Positions 16,900 to 25,274 are shown, counted from the stretch's first letter. The stretch: 64,000 nucleotides of DNA from Paenibacillus_T sp033239625 (GCF_033239625.1 NZ_BTCK01000023.1:1-64000); one strand, 5' to 3'. Numbers and translations are program-made. The notes: generated from the sequence alone by a model not told the origin.

Positions 16900-16936
16900 A
16901 AGAAGACCACTCCTTTATGGAATGGTCTTCTTTTCC
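16900..16936. terminator. Terminator after the SDR gene
   Basis: AAGAAGACCA (16900-16909) and TGGTCTTCTT (16923-16932), plus T run. Confidence 0.85.
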
Positions 16937-17020
16937 GTGCATAGGGCAGGGTGTCTATGTCTGAAAACCAAGCCGATAAGCTGCATCTCATTTAAGAAGA
17001 CGCAGTATCATCATGTAAAT

Positions 17021-17072
17021 AGGTCTCCTCCAGCAAGCTGACTAATCAGCAGACGGAGGGGGCTTTTTTTGT
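17021..17072 (+). terminator. Orphan terminator-like hairpin
   Basis: A CTCC-rich arm pairs with GGAGGGG across 17022-17063, with CAGCAAGCTG/CAGC pairing inside, then T7. The only reading frame between this and the previous terminator is 12 codons (16957-16995). Confidence 0.55.
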
Positions 17073-17159
17073 TTGAATAACAAACCCATAAACAACCAAT
17101 TGAGAATAAACCTAGAAACGTTGGGGACGATAATAGCGATCTGGATAGGAGGAGTGGCG

Positions 17160-17361
17160 GTGAGTCTTAGCGAGCTGTATGACCAGCACATTCACCAGCC
17201 GATGAAGCAGCTGCCGGACTATAAGTAACATCATTTTCGCATCGACGGCGAGGTTTCGGCCTATTGCGCTTATCTGACAACGCGGCAATTTCGTATATGC
17301 GGGCGGAGAATTGAAGAAGGAGCAGCTCGTTCCGTTATGCGGGAAGGAAAGGAGGTGCGAG
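17160..17361 (+). pseudogene. Broken gene with in-frame stop and frameshift, family unknown
   Basis: A GTG start (17160) behind GGAGGAG reads MSLSELYDQHIHQPMKQL and meets TAA at 17226-17228. The same frame then continues in plausible coding sequence (HHFRIDGEVSAYCAYLT). Near 17285 the coding character passes to the +1 frame (FVYAGGELKKEQLVPLCGKE), which runs into the next gene. The natural reading is one ~65-residue protein disrupted by a stop and a 1-nt indel. I do not recognise the family. Sequencing error could also produce the pattern. Confidence 0.5.
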
Positions 17362-17571
17362 ATGATTCCGTTTCTTGTGGTCATTCTGTTTGCGGCGGGA
17401 CTGTTCTACTACTATTGGAAGCGGAAACGGCTCAAACGAGAGATGGCTGTTTTCGCCGTTCTGTCCCTTGCCAGCATCGCACAGCTGTACACGCTGGTGA
17501 CGGACAAGCCATTCCGAATAACGGCAATCATTGCGGCGGTCATTCGAGGGGCCGCCTCGTTGGCGGGATAG
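17362..17571 (+). CDS. Small membrane protein, 69 aa, function unknown
   Basis: Two hydrophobic segments (residues ~2-17 and ~28-48) flank the basic loop KRKRLKRE. The ATG at 17362 has AAGGAGG (17349-17355) at good spacing, so it should be translated independently of the damaged reading frame upstream. It ends just before a bidirectional terminator. No known domain. Confidence 0.6.
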   Translation: MIPFLVVILFAAGLFYYYWKRKRLKREMAVFAVLSLASIAQLYTLVTDKPFRITAIIAAVIRGAASLAG

Positions 17572-17592
17572 TCGTTGGTCACGCACAAAAAA

Positions 17593-17625
17593 AAGCTGCA
17601 CCGCGTTGAATCGCGGGTGCAGCTT
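17593..17625. terminator. Bidirectional terminator between convergent genes
   Basis: AAGCTGCACC...GCG pairs with CGC...GGTGCAGCTT; A8 on the left gives the minus-strand T run for the SDR gene, and TTCTTCT follows on the plus strand. Confidence 0.85.
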
Positions 17626-17647
17626 CTTCTCATTGGACTAACAAAGA

Positions 17648-18406
17648 TTAATAAGCCGTCCATCCCGCATCGGCAGCGATTACGGTGCCGTTGACGAAGC
17701 TGGACTCGCTCGACGCGAGGAACAAGGCGACCTTCGCGATTTCCTCCGGTTCGCCGGTACGCGGATTGATGGCCATGCCGGCCATTGCGCGCTCCGCACC
17801 GAACGGGTTCGGCTGGTTGATGGACGTCGCAATGTTCGTAGCCACGCCGCCTGGCGCAATCGCGTTGCATCGGATACCCTGCTTCGCATATTGGAAGCCG
17901 ACGTTCTTCGTGAAGCCGACAACGGCGTGCTTCGAAGCCGTATATGCAGCGCCGGCGCGGGAACCATGCAGACCGCCTGCCGAAGCGATGTTGACGATAA
18001 CGCCTGCTTGCTTCTCCAGGAACAATGGGAGTACTTTGCGCGTTGTACGCATCGGACCTGTCGCATTGACCGCGAATACACGATCCCACAGCTCGTCCGT
18101 AAGTTCGCCTGCAGGGACGAAGTTGTCCATGATGCCGGCGTTATTCACCAATATATCAACGGTGCCGAACTTCTCGACAGTCGCATCGATCAGCTGCTGC
18201 ACGTCTTCTTCTTTCGCTACATTCGCTGCCACTGCCAGGGCAGTACCGCCTTTGGCTTCAATGCCGTCTACAACGGCTTGCGCAGCTTCAATCCGCAAGT
18301 CGGAAACAACAACTTGTGCTCCTTCAGCCGCATAAAGCTCGGCAATCGCTTTGCCCATGCCCGATGCAGCGCCCGTTACAACAGCTACTTGTCCAGAAAG
18401 TCTCAT
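17648..18406 (-). CDS. Short-chain dehydrogenase/reductase
   Basis: 252 aa classical SDR. Cofactor motif TGAASGMG near residue 12, NNAG near 88, catalytic Ser in NIASAGG near 141 and YTASK near 154, PGGVATN near 185. Cytoplasmic NAD(P)H-dependent alcohol/ketone oxidoreductase of unknown substrate. The start at 18406 (MRLSG) is supported by TTTGGAGG 8 nt upstream; an in-frame start at 18421 lies too far upstream. It is transcribed divergently from a TetR-type regulator that is its likely repressor. Confidence 0.92.
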   Translation of the reverse strand: MRLSGQVAVVTGAASGMGKAIAELYAAEGAQVVVSDLRIEAAQAVVDGIEAKGGTALAVAANVAKEEDVQQLIDATVEKFGTVDILVNNAGIMDNFVPAGELTDELWDRVFAVNATGPMRTTRKVLPLFLEKQAGVIVNIASAGGLHGSRAGAAYTASKHAVVGFTKNVGFQYAKQGIRCNAIAPGGVATNIATSINQPNPFGAERAMAGMAINPRTGEPEEIAKVALFLASSESSFVNGTVIAADAGWTAY

Positions 18407-18435
18407 TCGGATGACCTCCAAAGGTTAGTTAGTAG

Positions 18436-18462
18436 ACAGATGTTCAATAACCATACATCTGT
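18436..18462. promoter_or_regulatory. TetR-type operator between divergent SDR and TetR genes
   Basis: ACAGATGT (18436-18443) and ACATCTGT (18455-18462) form a perfect 8-bp dyad with an 11-bp centre. It lies downstream of a minus-strand promoter candidate (TTGTTT-18-TATACT, -10 near 18470-18475) for the SDR. Confidence 0.65.
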
Positions 18463-18574
18463 TTAATTCGAGTATAATGAATAGAGAACCGAGCAAACAA
18501 TCAGTAAAAAAGGCGCTTTTGTTAGTTAACGATCATTTCGACGTCATTTGTTGAATAACGAAGGATGGTTTTTT

Positions 18575-19180
18575 ATGACCGAGTTGGGCAAAAAAGTGGA
18601 CAGGCGCGTTCTGAGGAGCAAAGAAGCGCTGAAGCAGTCGCTTCTTCACTTAATGGAGCAGAAGGACTACGATGCGATTTCGATAACGGAAATCGTGGAG
18701 CAGGCGAATTATAACCGCGGCACGTTCTATACGCATTATGAGAACAAGGAAGCGCTGCTCGGCGACCTGATGGAGGATTTGATTCAAGATCTGTTGAAAT
18801 CGTTCCGCGCGCCATACGAGCATCAGGACATTTTCCGAATCGACGAACTGACTGCGAATTCCGTTCAAATCTTCGAGCACATCTACGCCAATGCTGCTGT
18901 CTACACGATTCTGCTCAAGAGCAAGGTCATCCTCAGCCTGAAAGAGCGGATGTTCCAAGCCATTAAGCAGATCTCGATGGAGGAACTCGTCTACGAGAAC
19001 ACAGACAATGATATTAATCCCGAACTATCGGCGGTTTATGCGATTCACGCCTTGCTTGGCCTTATTTTTCACTGGATAGAGGGTGGGTTCAAGTATCCGC
19101 CCACTTATATGCAGGAGCAGCTTATTCTCATTATTAATTGGCGGCCGCGAGAGGCGAGAACGAATCGGAAGAGGCAATAA
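18575..19180 (+). CDS. TetR/AcrR family transcriptional regulator
   Basis: 201 aa. The HTH spans residues ~10-60 (SKEALKQSLLHLMEQKDYDAIS ... NYNRGTFYTHYENKEALL). The C-terminal domain contains a conserved-looking GLIFHWIEGGFKYPP segment seen in the TetR_C_7 type. Start at 18575 behind GAAGGA; an upstream in-frame TTG at 18548 has no site. It is divergent from the SDR and probably represses it, and perhaps itself, through the dyad between them. Confidence 0.9.
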   Translation: MTELGKKVDRRVLRSKEALKQSLLHLMEQKDYDAISITEIVEQANYNRGTFYTHYENKEALLGDLMEDLIQDLLKSFRAPYEHQDIFRIDELTANSVQIFEHIYANAAVYTILLKSKVILSLKERMFQAIKQISMEELVYENTDNDINPELSAVYAIHALLGLIFHWIEGGFKYPPTYMQEQLILIINWRPREARTNRKRQ

Positions 19181-19287
19181 GCAATAATGAATGAAATCTA
19201 AGAAAGCTAGGACGCTTAGTAACGCTGTTTGGCTTCGAAAGCGCGCTGACAGCTGATTTTCCCTCATTTATGTATTTATTGGTAAAT

Positions 19288-19302
19288 TAGAAAGCGCTTA
19301 GA
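19288..19302. promoter_or_regulatory. Possible cre (CcpA) site
   Basis: TAGAAAGCGCTTAGA matches the Bacillus cre consensus WTGNAARCGNWWWCA at 13 of 15 positions. It lies 71 bp before the NlpC/P60 start. Based on sequence match only. Confidence 0.3.
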
Positions 19303-19372
19303 TTCCACTAGTTGGCGAAAACGGCATGTTATACTTCCACTACAGCACGAGACCAACCACAGGAGGCATATC

Positions 19373-19882
19373 ATGACACTCAATTGGATGAAGAGGACGG
19401 TCATTGCAACGACCTGCTGCTTCGCTCTTCTGTCTGGCGCAACCCTCATCGATGGCATTAACGTCGGACAAGCTCATGCGGCTGCCGCGACGAACGCTTC
19501 GGCCAAGGCTGACAGCATTATCGCACTGGCGAAATCGCTCAAAGGCAAAGTAACGTACAAATTCGGGACGAACAACCCGAGTAAGCTTATATTCGACTGC
19601 TCCTCTTTCACGAAGTATGTATTCGGCAAGTATGGCGTAGACCTTAAGTGGGGTACCAAAAGCCAGCGCCTGCAGGGTACGTATGTATCGAAGAGCAATC
19701 TGAAGCCCGGCGATCTGATCTTCTTCGACAACGGCAAGACATCGACGATCAACCATGTCGGCATCTATATCGGCAACGGTCAATTCATTCACAATACGAT
19801 TGGCTCGAACATGAACGGCATCTATATTCGCGATCTGAGCGATTATTCGAAACGTTATTCGACTGCAAGACGCGTGCTGTAA
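19373..19882 (+). CDS. Secreted NlpC/P60 peptidoglycan endopeptidase
   Basis: 169 aa with an N-terminal signal peptide (basic residues then ~20 hydrophobic residues, likely cleaved after AHA near residue 36). The NlpC/P60 domain fills the rest: catalytic Cys in FDCSSFT near 68, catalytic His in NHVGIYIG near 127, and the third polar residue likely in HNTIG. These enzymes cleave gamma-D-Glu-diamino-acid bonds in wall peptides. The ATG follows AGGAGG. The lack of LysM or SH3 domains suggests free secretion. Confidence 0.92.
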   Translation: MTLNWMKRTVIATTCCFALLSGATLIDGINVGQAHAAAATNASAKADSIIALAKSLKGKVTYKFGTNNPSKLIFDCSSFTKYVFGKYGVDLKWGTKSQRLQGTYVSKSNLKPGDLIFFDNGKTSTINHVGIYIGNGQFIHNTIGSNMNGIYIRDLSDYSKRYSTARRVL

Positions 19883-19913
19883 TCATTAATAACGCTATAA
19901 AGCAGCCATTGGG

Positions 19914-19946
19914 ACCCGATAATAGCGGTTTCACTGGCTCTTTTTT
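19914..19946 (+). terminator. Terminator after the NlpC/P60 gene
   Basis: AGCCA (19914-19918) and TGGCT (19935-19939) with inner CCCG/CGG pairing, then T6. In the rest of 19947-20234 I see only a lone TATAAT near 20022 and no RNA or gene. Confidence 0.7.
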
Positions 19947-20234
19947 ATTCGATTTAGCTGCTTATATATGGATTTTTACATGATTCTCGGAAATTTTCTC
20001 CGCTGTTGGAATCGGTTCGCTATAATAGAATTGTTATAACTCTATACCATTACGCTGCTCGAAGAGACTTCAACTGCTGCTCGTGAGCGGATTGGGTCTC
20101 TTCTTATCGTTCAAAGATAGACGTTGAGAATTAGGTGACCTGGCATTCATGAAGGAATTAGTTTCTATTAATCGAATACATACGTTTAATAACGTGAAAA
20201 ATCGGCCTAGTAGAACGCCCAGCTGGGAGGCGTC

Positions 20235-22256
20235 ATGATAAATTACAGGAAGTGCTATGTACATATCGGTCTTATGCTGCTAACGGCTTGTGCGGTTTGG
20301 CTGGTGGTGTGGCGCAAGGAGACATTCACCGGAACAATTATCAGCAATGCCGTCCAGCTTGCTGCCTCCATCTATGCGATGCTGATGACGTTTCGGGCAT
20401 ATCGGTTGTCGAACAAGCAGTCGAAGTTATGGTTGTTTTTTGGCCTGGGCATGATTGTTTACACCATTGCGCAGACGCTTTGGATGGCAAATGTACTCCT
20501 TACAGGCGAAGAACCGCTTTATCTAGGTTATCCGGAATACTTATGGCTGCTATACTACGGATTTATATTCATCGGCATTTATTATCAATATCGGGACAGG
20601 CTTCGCGGCGCGAAGATTGCGCGCGGCTTTATTGTCGAGATCTCGCTGCTAGTCGTAGTGGCAAGCACGCTGTATTGGAAACTTCAACTTGAGCGGCTGT
20701 TCATACAAGACAATCAAATACCGAATGAAGCGATCGGTTATATTCTTGCTAACTCCTCGGCGAATGCGGTCGTCATATTCCTGCTGCTCTTTCTCACCTT
20801 ATCGGGCAGTTCGGGATATTCTTTGGTTGCCAATCGACTGCTGCTAATCGGATTTATGCTGCGGCTCGCCGGCAATACGATGTTTATTTACTTCCTCCCG
20901 GGGATTAACTCGTGGATCAACGATGCTTGTTGGGCGCTCGGTACCTTGGTGACTGGCTTCGCCGCGCTGCCGGAAGTGGAGCGGTGTTTTCCTGCTGCTG
21001 CAGCGAAGGCGAAAGAGGGCTCTCTCGCCTGGTTTATTCGACGATATGGGCTCATACTTATCGTGAATGCCGCACTCATCGTCATGATTTGCTACAACGG
21101 ACAATTCACGATATTCAGTGTTGGTGCGATTCTCACGATTGTGCTGTTAGTCGTCCGGCTGACGATCGGTATTTATGAGTTGGAATCGGCCGGTGCAGCG
21201 CTGCTGCAGACGGATATCAATTATCGTAACTTCGTCGAGAGCTCATTGTTTGGCGTATTCATCGAGCAGAATGGCCGACTTGTATACGTTAATCAGCAAG
21301 TTGAGAGCATTTTCGGCGTCAACCCGGGCCAAATGCTTGGCAAGCCGCTTGCCAATTATATCGCGGCAGCGGATCAGGGGCGTCTGAAGGAGCAGTTCCT
21401 ATCGATCTCGGATGTCAATCATACAACTCGTCTTCATGTGACGGGAATTGGTGCAAAGCAGTCAGACCTATATTTAGAGATGCAGGCATCGGGTGCCTTC
21501 TATGAAGGTCAGCCTGCGATATCGGGCACGCTGCTGGATGTGACAGAGAGCAAGCTGTCCGAGCAGCGGATGATTCAATCGGAGAAGCTGTCGGTTATCG
21601 GTCAGCTAGCGGCAGGTGTCGCGCACGAAATCCGTAATCCGCTGACTGCGCTCAAAGGGTTCACACAGCTTCTGCACAAGTCGGCCAACGGCAATCAACG
21701 CTACTACGAAATGATGTTGACGGAGCTTGAGCGGATTAACTATATCGTCGGTGAGTTTATGGTGCTATCAAGACCCGGTCAGCTAAGTCAGCTTGTCTCT
21801 TATCGGATAGGGCGCATGTTAGAGGATATCGTGCCGATTATGGAATCGCAGGCGATTCTGACCAACGTCGTGATTCAAGTCGAAGAGCAGCCGAACGTTC
21901 CCAATGTGTTATGCGAGGTAAATCAGATCAAGCAAGTGCTTGTGAATCTGATGAAGAACGCGATTGAGGCGATGCCCGCAGGCGGCACGCTGCAGGTCTG
22001 TGTTCAAGAAGATGAGGCGAAGGATGTGCTGATCGAGATTGTTGACCAAGGGGTGGGCATTCCGCAGCAGGTCATCGATCGGCTCGGCGAACCTTTCTAT
22101 ACAACGAAGCCATCGGGCACAGGTCTTGGACTAACGGTCTGCTTCAAAATCATTCAGGCTCACGGCGGCATACTGTCGCTCCGCAGCGAGCCTGCCAAAG
22201 GAACAGTAGCGACCATTCGACTGCCATCCGAAGGTAAGCAGTCGAGTTTGGTGTAG
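20235..22256 (+). CDS. Membrane sensor histidine kinase with PAS domain (KinB/KinE-like, orphan)
   Basis: 673 aa. The first ~320 residues hold eight or more hydrophobic segments. A PAS domain follows (~345-440, NYRNFVESSLFGVFI), then HisKA with the phosphorylated His in VAHEIRNPL near 464, and HATPase with N box LMKNAIEAM (~575), DQGVGIP (~607) and GTGLGL (~635). No response regulator is adjacent, as with the sporulation phosphorelay kinases of spore formers, which it also resembles in HisKA sequence. A role in phosphorelay input is an inference. The start follows GGGAGG. Confidence 0.92.
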   Translation: MINYRKCYVHIGLMLLTACAVWLVVWRKETFTGTIISNAVQLAASIYAMLMTFRAYRLSNKQSKLWLFFGLGMIVYTIAQTLWMANVLLTGEEPLYLGYPEYLWLLYYGFIFIGIYYQYRDRLRGAKIARGFIVEISLLVVVASTLYWKLQLERLFIQDNQIPNEAIGYILANSSANAVVIFLLLFLTLSGSSGYSLVANRLLLIGFMLRLAGNTMFIYFLPGINSWINDACWALGTLVTGFAALPEVERCFPAAAAKAKEGSLAWFIRRYGLILIVNAALIVMICYNGQFTIFSVGAILTIVLLVVRLTIGIYELESAGAALLQTDINYRNFVESSLFGVFIEQNGRLVYVNQQVESIFGVNPGQMLGKPLANYIAAADQGRLKEQFLSISDVNHTTRLHVTGIGAKQSDLYLEMQASGAFYEGQPAISGTLLDVTESKLSEQRMIQSEKLSVIGQLAAGVAHEIRNPLTALKGFTQLLHKSANGNQRYYEMMLTELERINYIVGEFMVLSRPGQLSQLVSYRIGRMLEDIVPIMESQAILTNVVIQVEEQPNVPNVLCEVNQIKQVLVNLMKNAIEAMPAGGTLQVCVQEDEAKDVLIEIVDQGVGIPQQVIDRLGEPFYTTKPSGTGLGLTVCFKIIQAHGGILSLRSEPAKGTVATIRLPSEGKQSSLV

Positions 22257-22263
22257 AACATGG

Positions 22264-22294
22264 AAGAGCAGCAGGCATCGTGCCTGCTGCTCTT
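22264..22294. terminator. Bidirectional terminator between convergent kinase and methyltransferase genes
   Basis: AAGAGCAGCAGGCA and TGCCTGCTGCTCTT pair perfectly (14 bp) around a 3-nt loop. Confidence 0.8.
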
Positions 22295-22311
22295 GTGCGT
22301 AATTTGCGTAC

Positions 22312-23091
22312 TTAGGATCGCTTGATATGGATGCTGTTCCACGATACTGGCGGATCGATAATGTCGCTGTTGCGGTCGAAGATAGGAGATTTATAATCAT
22401 CCTGATTGTACTTGCCGAGAGGCTCATAACGGTCAGCGATGGACGTATCCTGTACGTTATATTGGGTAAAGTGAACGATGAGCAGTCCGCCAGGCCGCAG
22501 CAGTTGGTCCAGTTGTTCAATCTGCTCTTGGAACCGTTCGAACGGGTAGATGGGCTTCAGACTGCGAATCCCTTTGCGTGCTGTATCCAAAGGTTTGCGC
22601 TGCATGACAGCCATGCAGAATACGGCGTCGTAAGGGCCGTGCCGCTTGATTTCTTCCGGTGAGGAATAGATGAACGAAATCCGCTCGTCCACAGGGTGCG
22701 ACTGGCAGATGGCGAGGCTTCGGCGATTGATCTCAGCGCCTACGATGCGGGCATTCGGGAAATACTGACGAAGTGAAAGCACTTCTTCGCCGGTTGAACA
22801 GCCGAAGGAGAGCAGTTTGAGCGGTTCTTGTGAGGGATAGCTGCTGTTCAAGTAATCGCGGCATGCGGTGAATAATATCGGGTAACGATCCATGGATGTC
22901 GTGGATGATGTTTGATGAACTTGCTGCTTGTTCAGCAGCTTCAACCGGATGATCGAACGATAGTTCGAGTCGGTCATAACCCGTTTGACGACCCTTGCTG
23001 TCCGCAAACCTTGCACCAATGGATACATTCCGAGTCTGACCAACGGATTTTTAGAGCGTTTCAACTGTTTGGCTGTCACCAAAATCGACAA
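22312..23091 (-). CDS. Class I SAM-dependent methyltransferase (CheR-like fold)
   Basis: About 259 aa. After a basic N-terminal region, motif I LLSFGCSTGEEVLSL lies near residue 95, an acidic Glu in VGAEIN near 118, and DAVFCMAV near 155; a LLRPGGLLIVHF motif follows near 205. The FGCSTGEEVLSL motif resembles CheR, but there is no chemotaxis partner or N-terminal CheR domain. Start is uncertain: TTG at 23091 is preferred because GGAGGG precedes it by 6 nt, while an in-frame TTG at 23124 has no RBS. Substrate unknown. Confidence 0.8.
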   Translation of the reverse strand: MSILVTAKQLKRSKNPLVRLGMYPLVQGLRTARVVKRVMTDSNYRSIIRLKLLNKQQVHQTSSTTSMDRYPILFTACRDYLNSSYPSQEPLKLLSFGCSTGEEVLSLRQYFPNARIVGAEINRRSLAICQSHPVDERISFIYSSPEEIKRHGPYDAVFCMAVMQRKPLDTARKGIRSLKPIYPFERFQEQIEQLDQLLRPGGLLIVHFTQYNVQDTSIADRYEPLGKYNQDDYKSPIFDRNSDIIDPPVSWNSIHIKRS

Positions 23092-23134
23092 TCCGATCCC
23101 TCCGCCCTTGATCTTGCTACTCAATACTTACAAT

Positions 23135-23149
23135 GTAACAAAATGTTAC
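23135..23149. promoter_or_regulatory. Small dyad upstream of the methyltransferase
   Basis: GTAAC-AAAAT-GTTAC, perfect 5-bp arms, 44 bp before the methyltransferase start on the minus strand. Possible operator, no family assigned. Confidence 0.25.
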
Positions 23150-23348
23150 CATTTGCTCAATAGAGTTAGAGCGATATAGACGGATCGGGCGTTAAGATGC
23201 AGGCTTTCTGCCGCTCTTAGTGGAACGAAATGGTTTCCAAATTAGCGCCCTGCTATTGGTAGTTTTATCACTAAATTTGTGATAACATGTAGAAATATAA
23301 GTAGAACGTGAACGTGGAAAGCCGAAAGCCCCCATTCCGTTCGGGCCG

Positions 23349-23368
23349 ATTATAGCTCAGGCTATAAT
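23349..23368 (+). promoter_or_regulatory. fbaA promoter region with palindrome over the -10
   Basis: ATTATAGC-TCAG-GCTATAAT is a perfect 8-bp dyad whose right arm contains TATAAT (23363-23368). A poor -35 (TTCGGG, 23340-23345) sits 17 bp upstream. A TTGACA at 23386-23391 is too near the gene to serve as its -35. Start site not certain. Confidence 0.4.
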
Positions 23369-23420
23369 TGGGTATGATTGAAAGGTTGACACCTGTAATT
23401 ATTTTTAAGGAGGATTTACA

Positions 23421-24278
23421 ATGGCATTGGTTTCGATGAAAGAAATGCTTATCAAAGCTCTGGCGGAAGGTTATGCAGTTGGTCAATTCAACATCAATAA
23501 CCTCGAGTGGACGCAAGCAATCCTGGCGGCGGCTCAAGAAGAGAAATCGCCGGTTATTCTGGGCGTATCCGAAGGCGCAGCTCGTTACATGGGCGGCTTC
23601 AAGGTTGTTACGGCAATCGTTAAATCGCTGATCGAAGAAGGCAACATCACGGTTCCGGTTGCAATCCACCTCGACCACGGTTCGAGCGTTGACAAATGTA
23701 AACAGGCAATCGACGCGGGCTTCACGTCCGTAATGATCGACGCTTCGCATGATCCAATCGAAGAAAACATCCGCATCACGTCCGAGGTTGTTGAGTACGC
23801 TCACGCACGCGGCGTATCGGTAGAAGCTGAAGTCGGTACGGTTGGCGGCCAAGAAGACGACGTAGTAGCTGAAGGCGTTATCTACGCTGACATCAATGAG
23901 TGCAAAGCGATCGTTGAACAAACGGGCATCGACTGCCTCGCGCCAGCGCTTGGTTCCGTGCACGGTCCTTACAAAGGCGAGCCTAAACTGGGCTTCGCTG
24001 AGATGGAAGAGATCTGCAAAACGATCAGCCTGCCACTCGTATTGCACGGCGGCACGGGCATCCCTACGGAGCACATCCAAAAGGCGATCGCACGCGGTAC
24101 GGCTAAAATCAACGTTAACACGGAAAACCAAATCGCATTCACGAAAGTTGCTCGCGAAATCCTCACGAACGACGCTGAAGTTTACGATCCACGTAAATTC
24201 CTGGCACCAGGCCGTGAAGCGATCAAAACGACGGTTATCGGTAAAATCCGCGAGTTCGGTTCGTCGAACAAAGCGTAA
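23421..24278 (+). CDS. fbaA: Class II fructose-bisphosphate aldolase
   Basis: 285 aa, the length and sequence type of Bacillus FbaA. It begins MALVSMKEML; zinc ligands and active-site residues lie in IHLDHGSS near residue 83, EAEVGTVGG near 140, GSVHGPYKG near 180, and LVLHGGTGIP near 209; NVNTE near 230 is also typical. It interconverts fructose-1,6-bisphosphate with DHAP and glyceraldehyde-3-phosphate in glycolysis and gluconeogenesis. AAGGAGG precedes the ATG and codon use is strongly biased, as for an abundant protein. It is a single gene with its own terminator. Confidence 0.98.
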   Translation: MALVSMKEMLIKALAEGYAVGQFNINNLEWTQAILAAAQEEKSPVILGVSEGAARYMGGFKVVTAIVKSLIEEGNITVPVAIHLDHGSSVDKCKQAIDAGFTSVMIDASHDPIEENIRITSEVVEYAHARGVSVEAEVGTVGGQEDDVVAEGVIYADINECKAIVEQTGIDCLAPALGSVHGPYKGEPKLGFAEMEEICKTISLPLVLHGGTGIPTEHIQKAIARGTAKINVNTENQIAFTKVAREILTNDAEVYDPRKFLAPGREAIKTTVIGKIREFGSSNKA

Positions 24279-24294
24279 TCCATATACAATGGAC

Positions 24295-24338
24295 AAGGGT
24301 TGGACCTCCTGCAAGCTTGCAGCGGTCCAACCCTTTTT
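24295..24338 (+). terminator. fbaA terminator
   Basis: AAGGGTTGGACC (24295-24306) and GGTCCAACCCTT (24324-24335), with T5. Confidence 0.92.
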
Positions 24339-24438
24339 GGCGCGTATAGGGATGCTCAGTCCTGCGGACAATGGTGTTATGCCGGGATATATGATAGTGT
24401 GGTTGTAGATGTGGTTAACGATGAGGGAGTGAACGAAC

Positions 24439-24795
24439 GTGATTACGATCACGATGCCAGCAATGGATGTCTCGATTGAGAAGCAGAGCAATCCGCAAAT
24501 GAGCAACATTTATGGATTTACCGATTTTCATCTCATTAACCGAGAGAAGGGCGGCATCTTCCTGTTCTATAACGATCGGCAGGAGCTGCTGTTCGTCGGG
24601 AAGGCGCGCAAGCTGCGGCCGAGAATCAAGAAGCATTTTGAAGATACGGTATCGCCGATGAAGAATCACCGCGATGAGGTAGCGACGATCGAGGTCTATC
24701 TCGTTGAGGATGCGGTTGAGCGTGAAATTTATGAAACCTATATCATCAACAAATACCGGGCGAAGTACAACGTCGAGAAGGTATTATATAAGTAA
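24439..24795 (+). CDS. GIY-YIG nuclease-fold protein
   Basis: 118 aa. The GIY-YIG region reads GGIFLFYN ... LLFVGKARKLRPRIKKHF (about residues 35-67), matching the UvrC N-terminal type in which the second motif is VGKA. Glu in EREIYETYIINKY near 95 could be the metal-binding residue. It is a stand-alone domain, unlike UvrC, so it may nick or bind branched DNA; such proteins are sometimes annotated as excision-repair endonucleases. GTG start with GAGGGAG 9 nt upstream. Confidence 0.8.
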   Translation: MITITMPAMDVSIEKQSNPQMSNIYGFTDFHLINREKGGIFLFYNDRQELLFVGKARKLRPRIKKHFEDTVSPMKNHRDEVATIEVYLVEDAVEREIYETYIINKYRAKYNVEKVLYK

Positions 24796-24810
24796 AATAA
24801 CGATCAAACC

Positions 24811-24841
24811 AAAAGCGCTGCAGATGATCTGCAGCGCTTTT
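24811..24841. terminator. Bidirectional terminator
   Basis: AAAAGCGCTGCAG and CTGCAGCGCTTTT, 13 bp perfect, 5-nt loop; serves the GIY-YIG gene and, on the other strand, the DUF2752 gene. Confidence 0.88.
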
Positions 24842-24845
24842 GTGT

Positions 24846-25274
24846 TTAATCGATGATTGTTGGGGCTAAGAAGTCACCGATCGGAATATTGCGAACGATG
24901 CCGAACGCAATCGTGAGGGTTAGCATGACCGCCATTACGGCTCGTCCTGCCCGGCGAAGCTGCAGTCTCATGAACAGCCAGTAGACCGCATACATCGGAG
25001 CAAGTGCGAAGACAAGCGGATTGTATCGGAATGCTTGAGCCAGTTGGCCGTGCAGCAAGCTGAGCGTCGTCCGCGTAATGCCGCAGCCAGGGCAGTATAG
25101 ACCCGTTACAAGGTGGAATACACAAGGAATGCCGATACCTGTAAGCGGAAGCCATATCAGCAAGTACAGCAGACCGGCACCGGCGATTAGTGAACCGCGT
25201 AACATTAATCGACGCCCTGCCGGATCAACTAAGGAGTTACGCCAAGCGGTTAACATCCGATTGCACAATTGCAT
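24846..25274 (-). CDS. DUF2752 membrane protein
   Basis: Up to 142 aa. DUF2752 signature GLYCPGCGITRT near residue 60, between hydrophobic segments at ~28-47 and ~88-105, with a third at ~112-130. The conserved CPGCG...R suggests metal or membrane-interface binding, but function is unknown. Its start region overlaps the preceding DUF4234 gene: ATG 25274 or 25256 lies inside that gene, giving coupled translation, while ATG 25205 has a better-spaced site (AGGG). Start therefore uncertain. Confidence 0.8.
   Translation of the reverse strand: MQLCNRMLTAWRNSLVDPAGRRLMLRGSLIAGAGLLYLLIWLPLTGIGIPCVFHLVTGLYCPGCGITRTTLSLLHGQLAQAFRYNPLVFALAPMYAVYWLFMRLQLRRAGRAVMAVMLTLTIAFGIVRNIPIGDFLAPTIID

Noticed and set aside
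23271..24509. 412-codon minus-strand frame across fbaA
   Set aside because: Antisense to the strongly codon-biased fbaA; long only because of codon bias.
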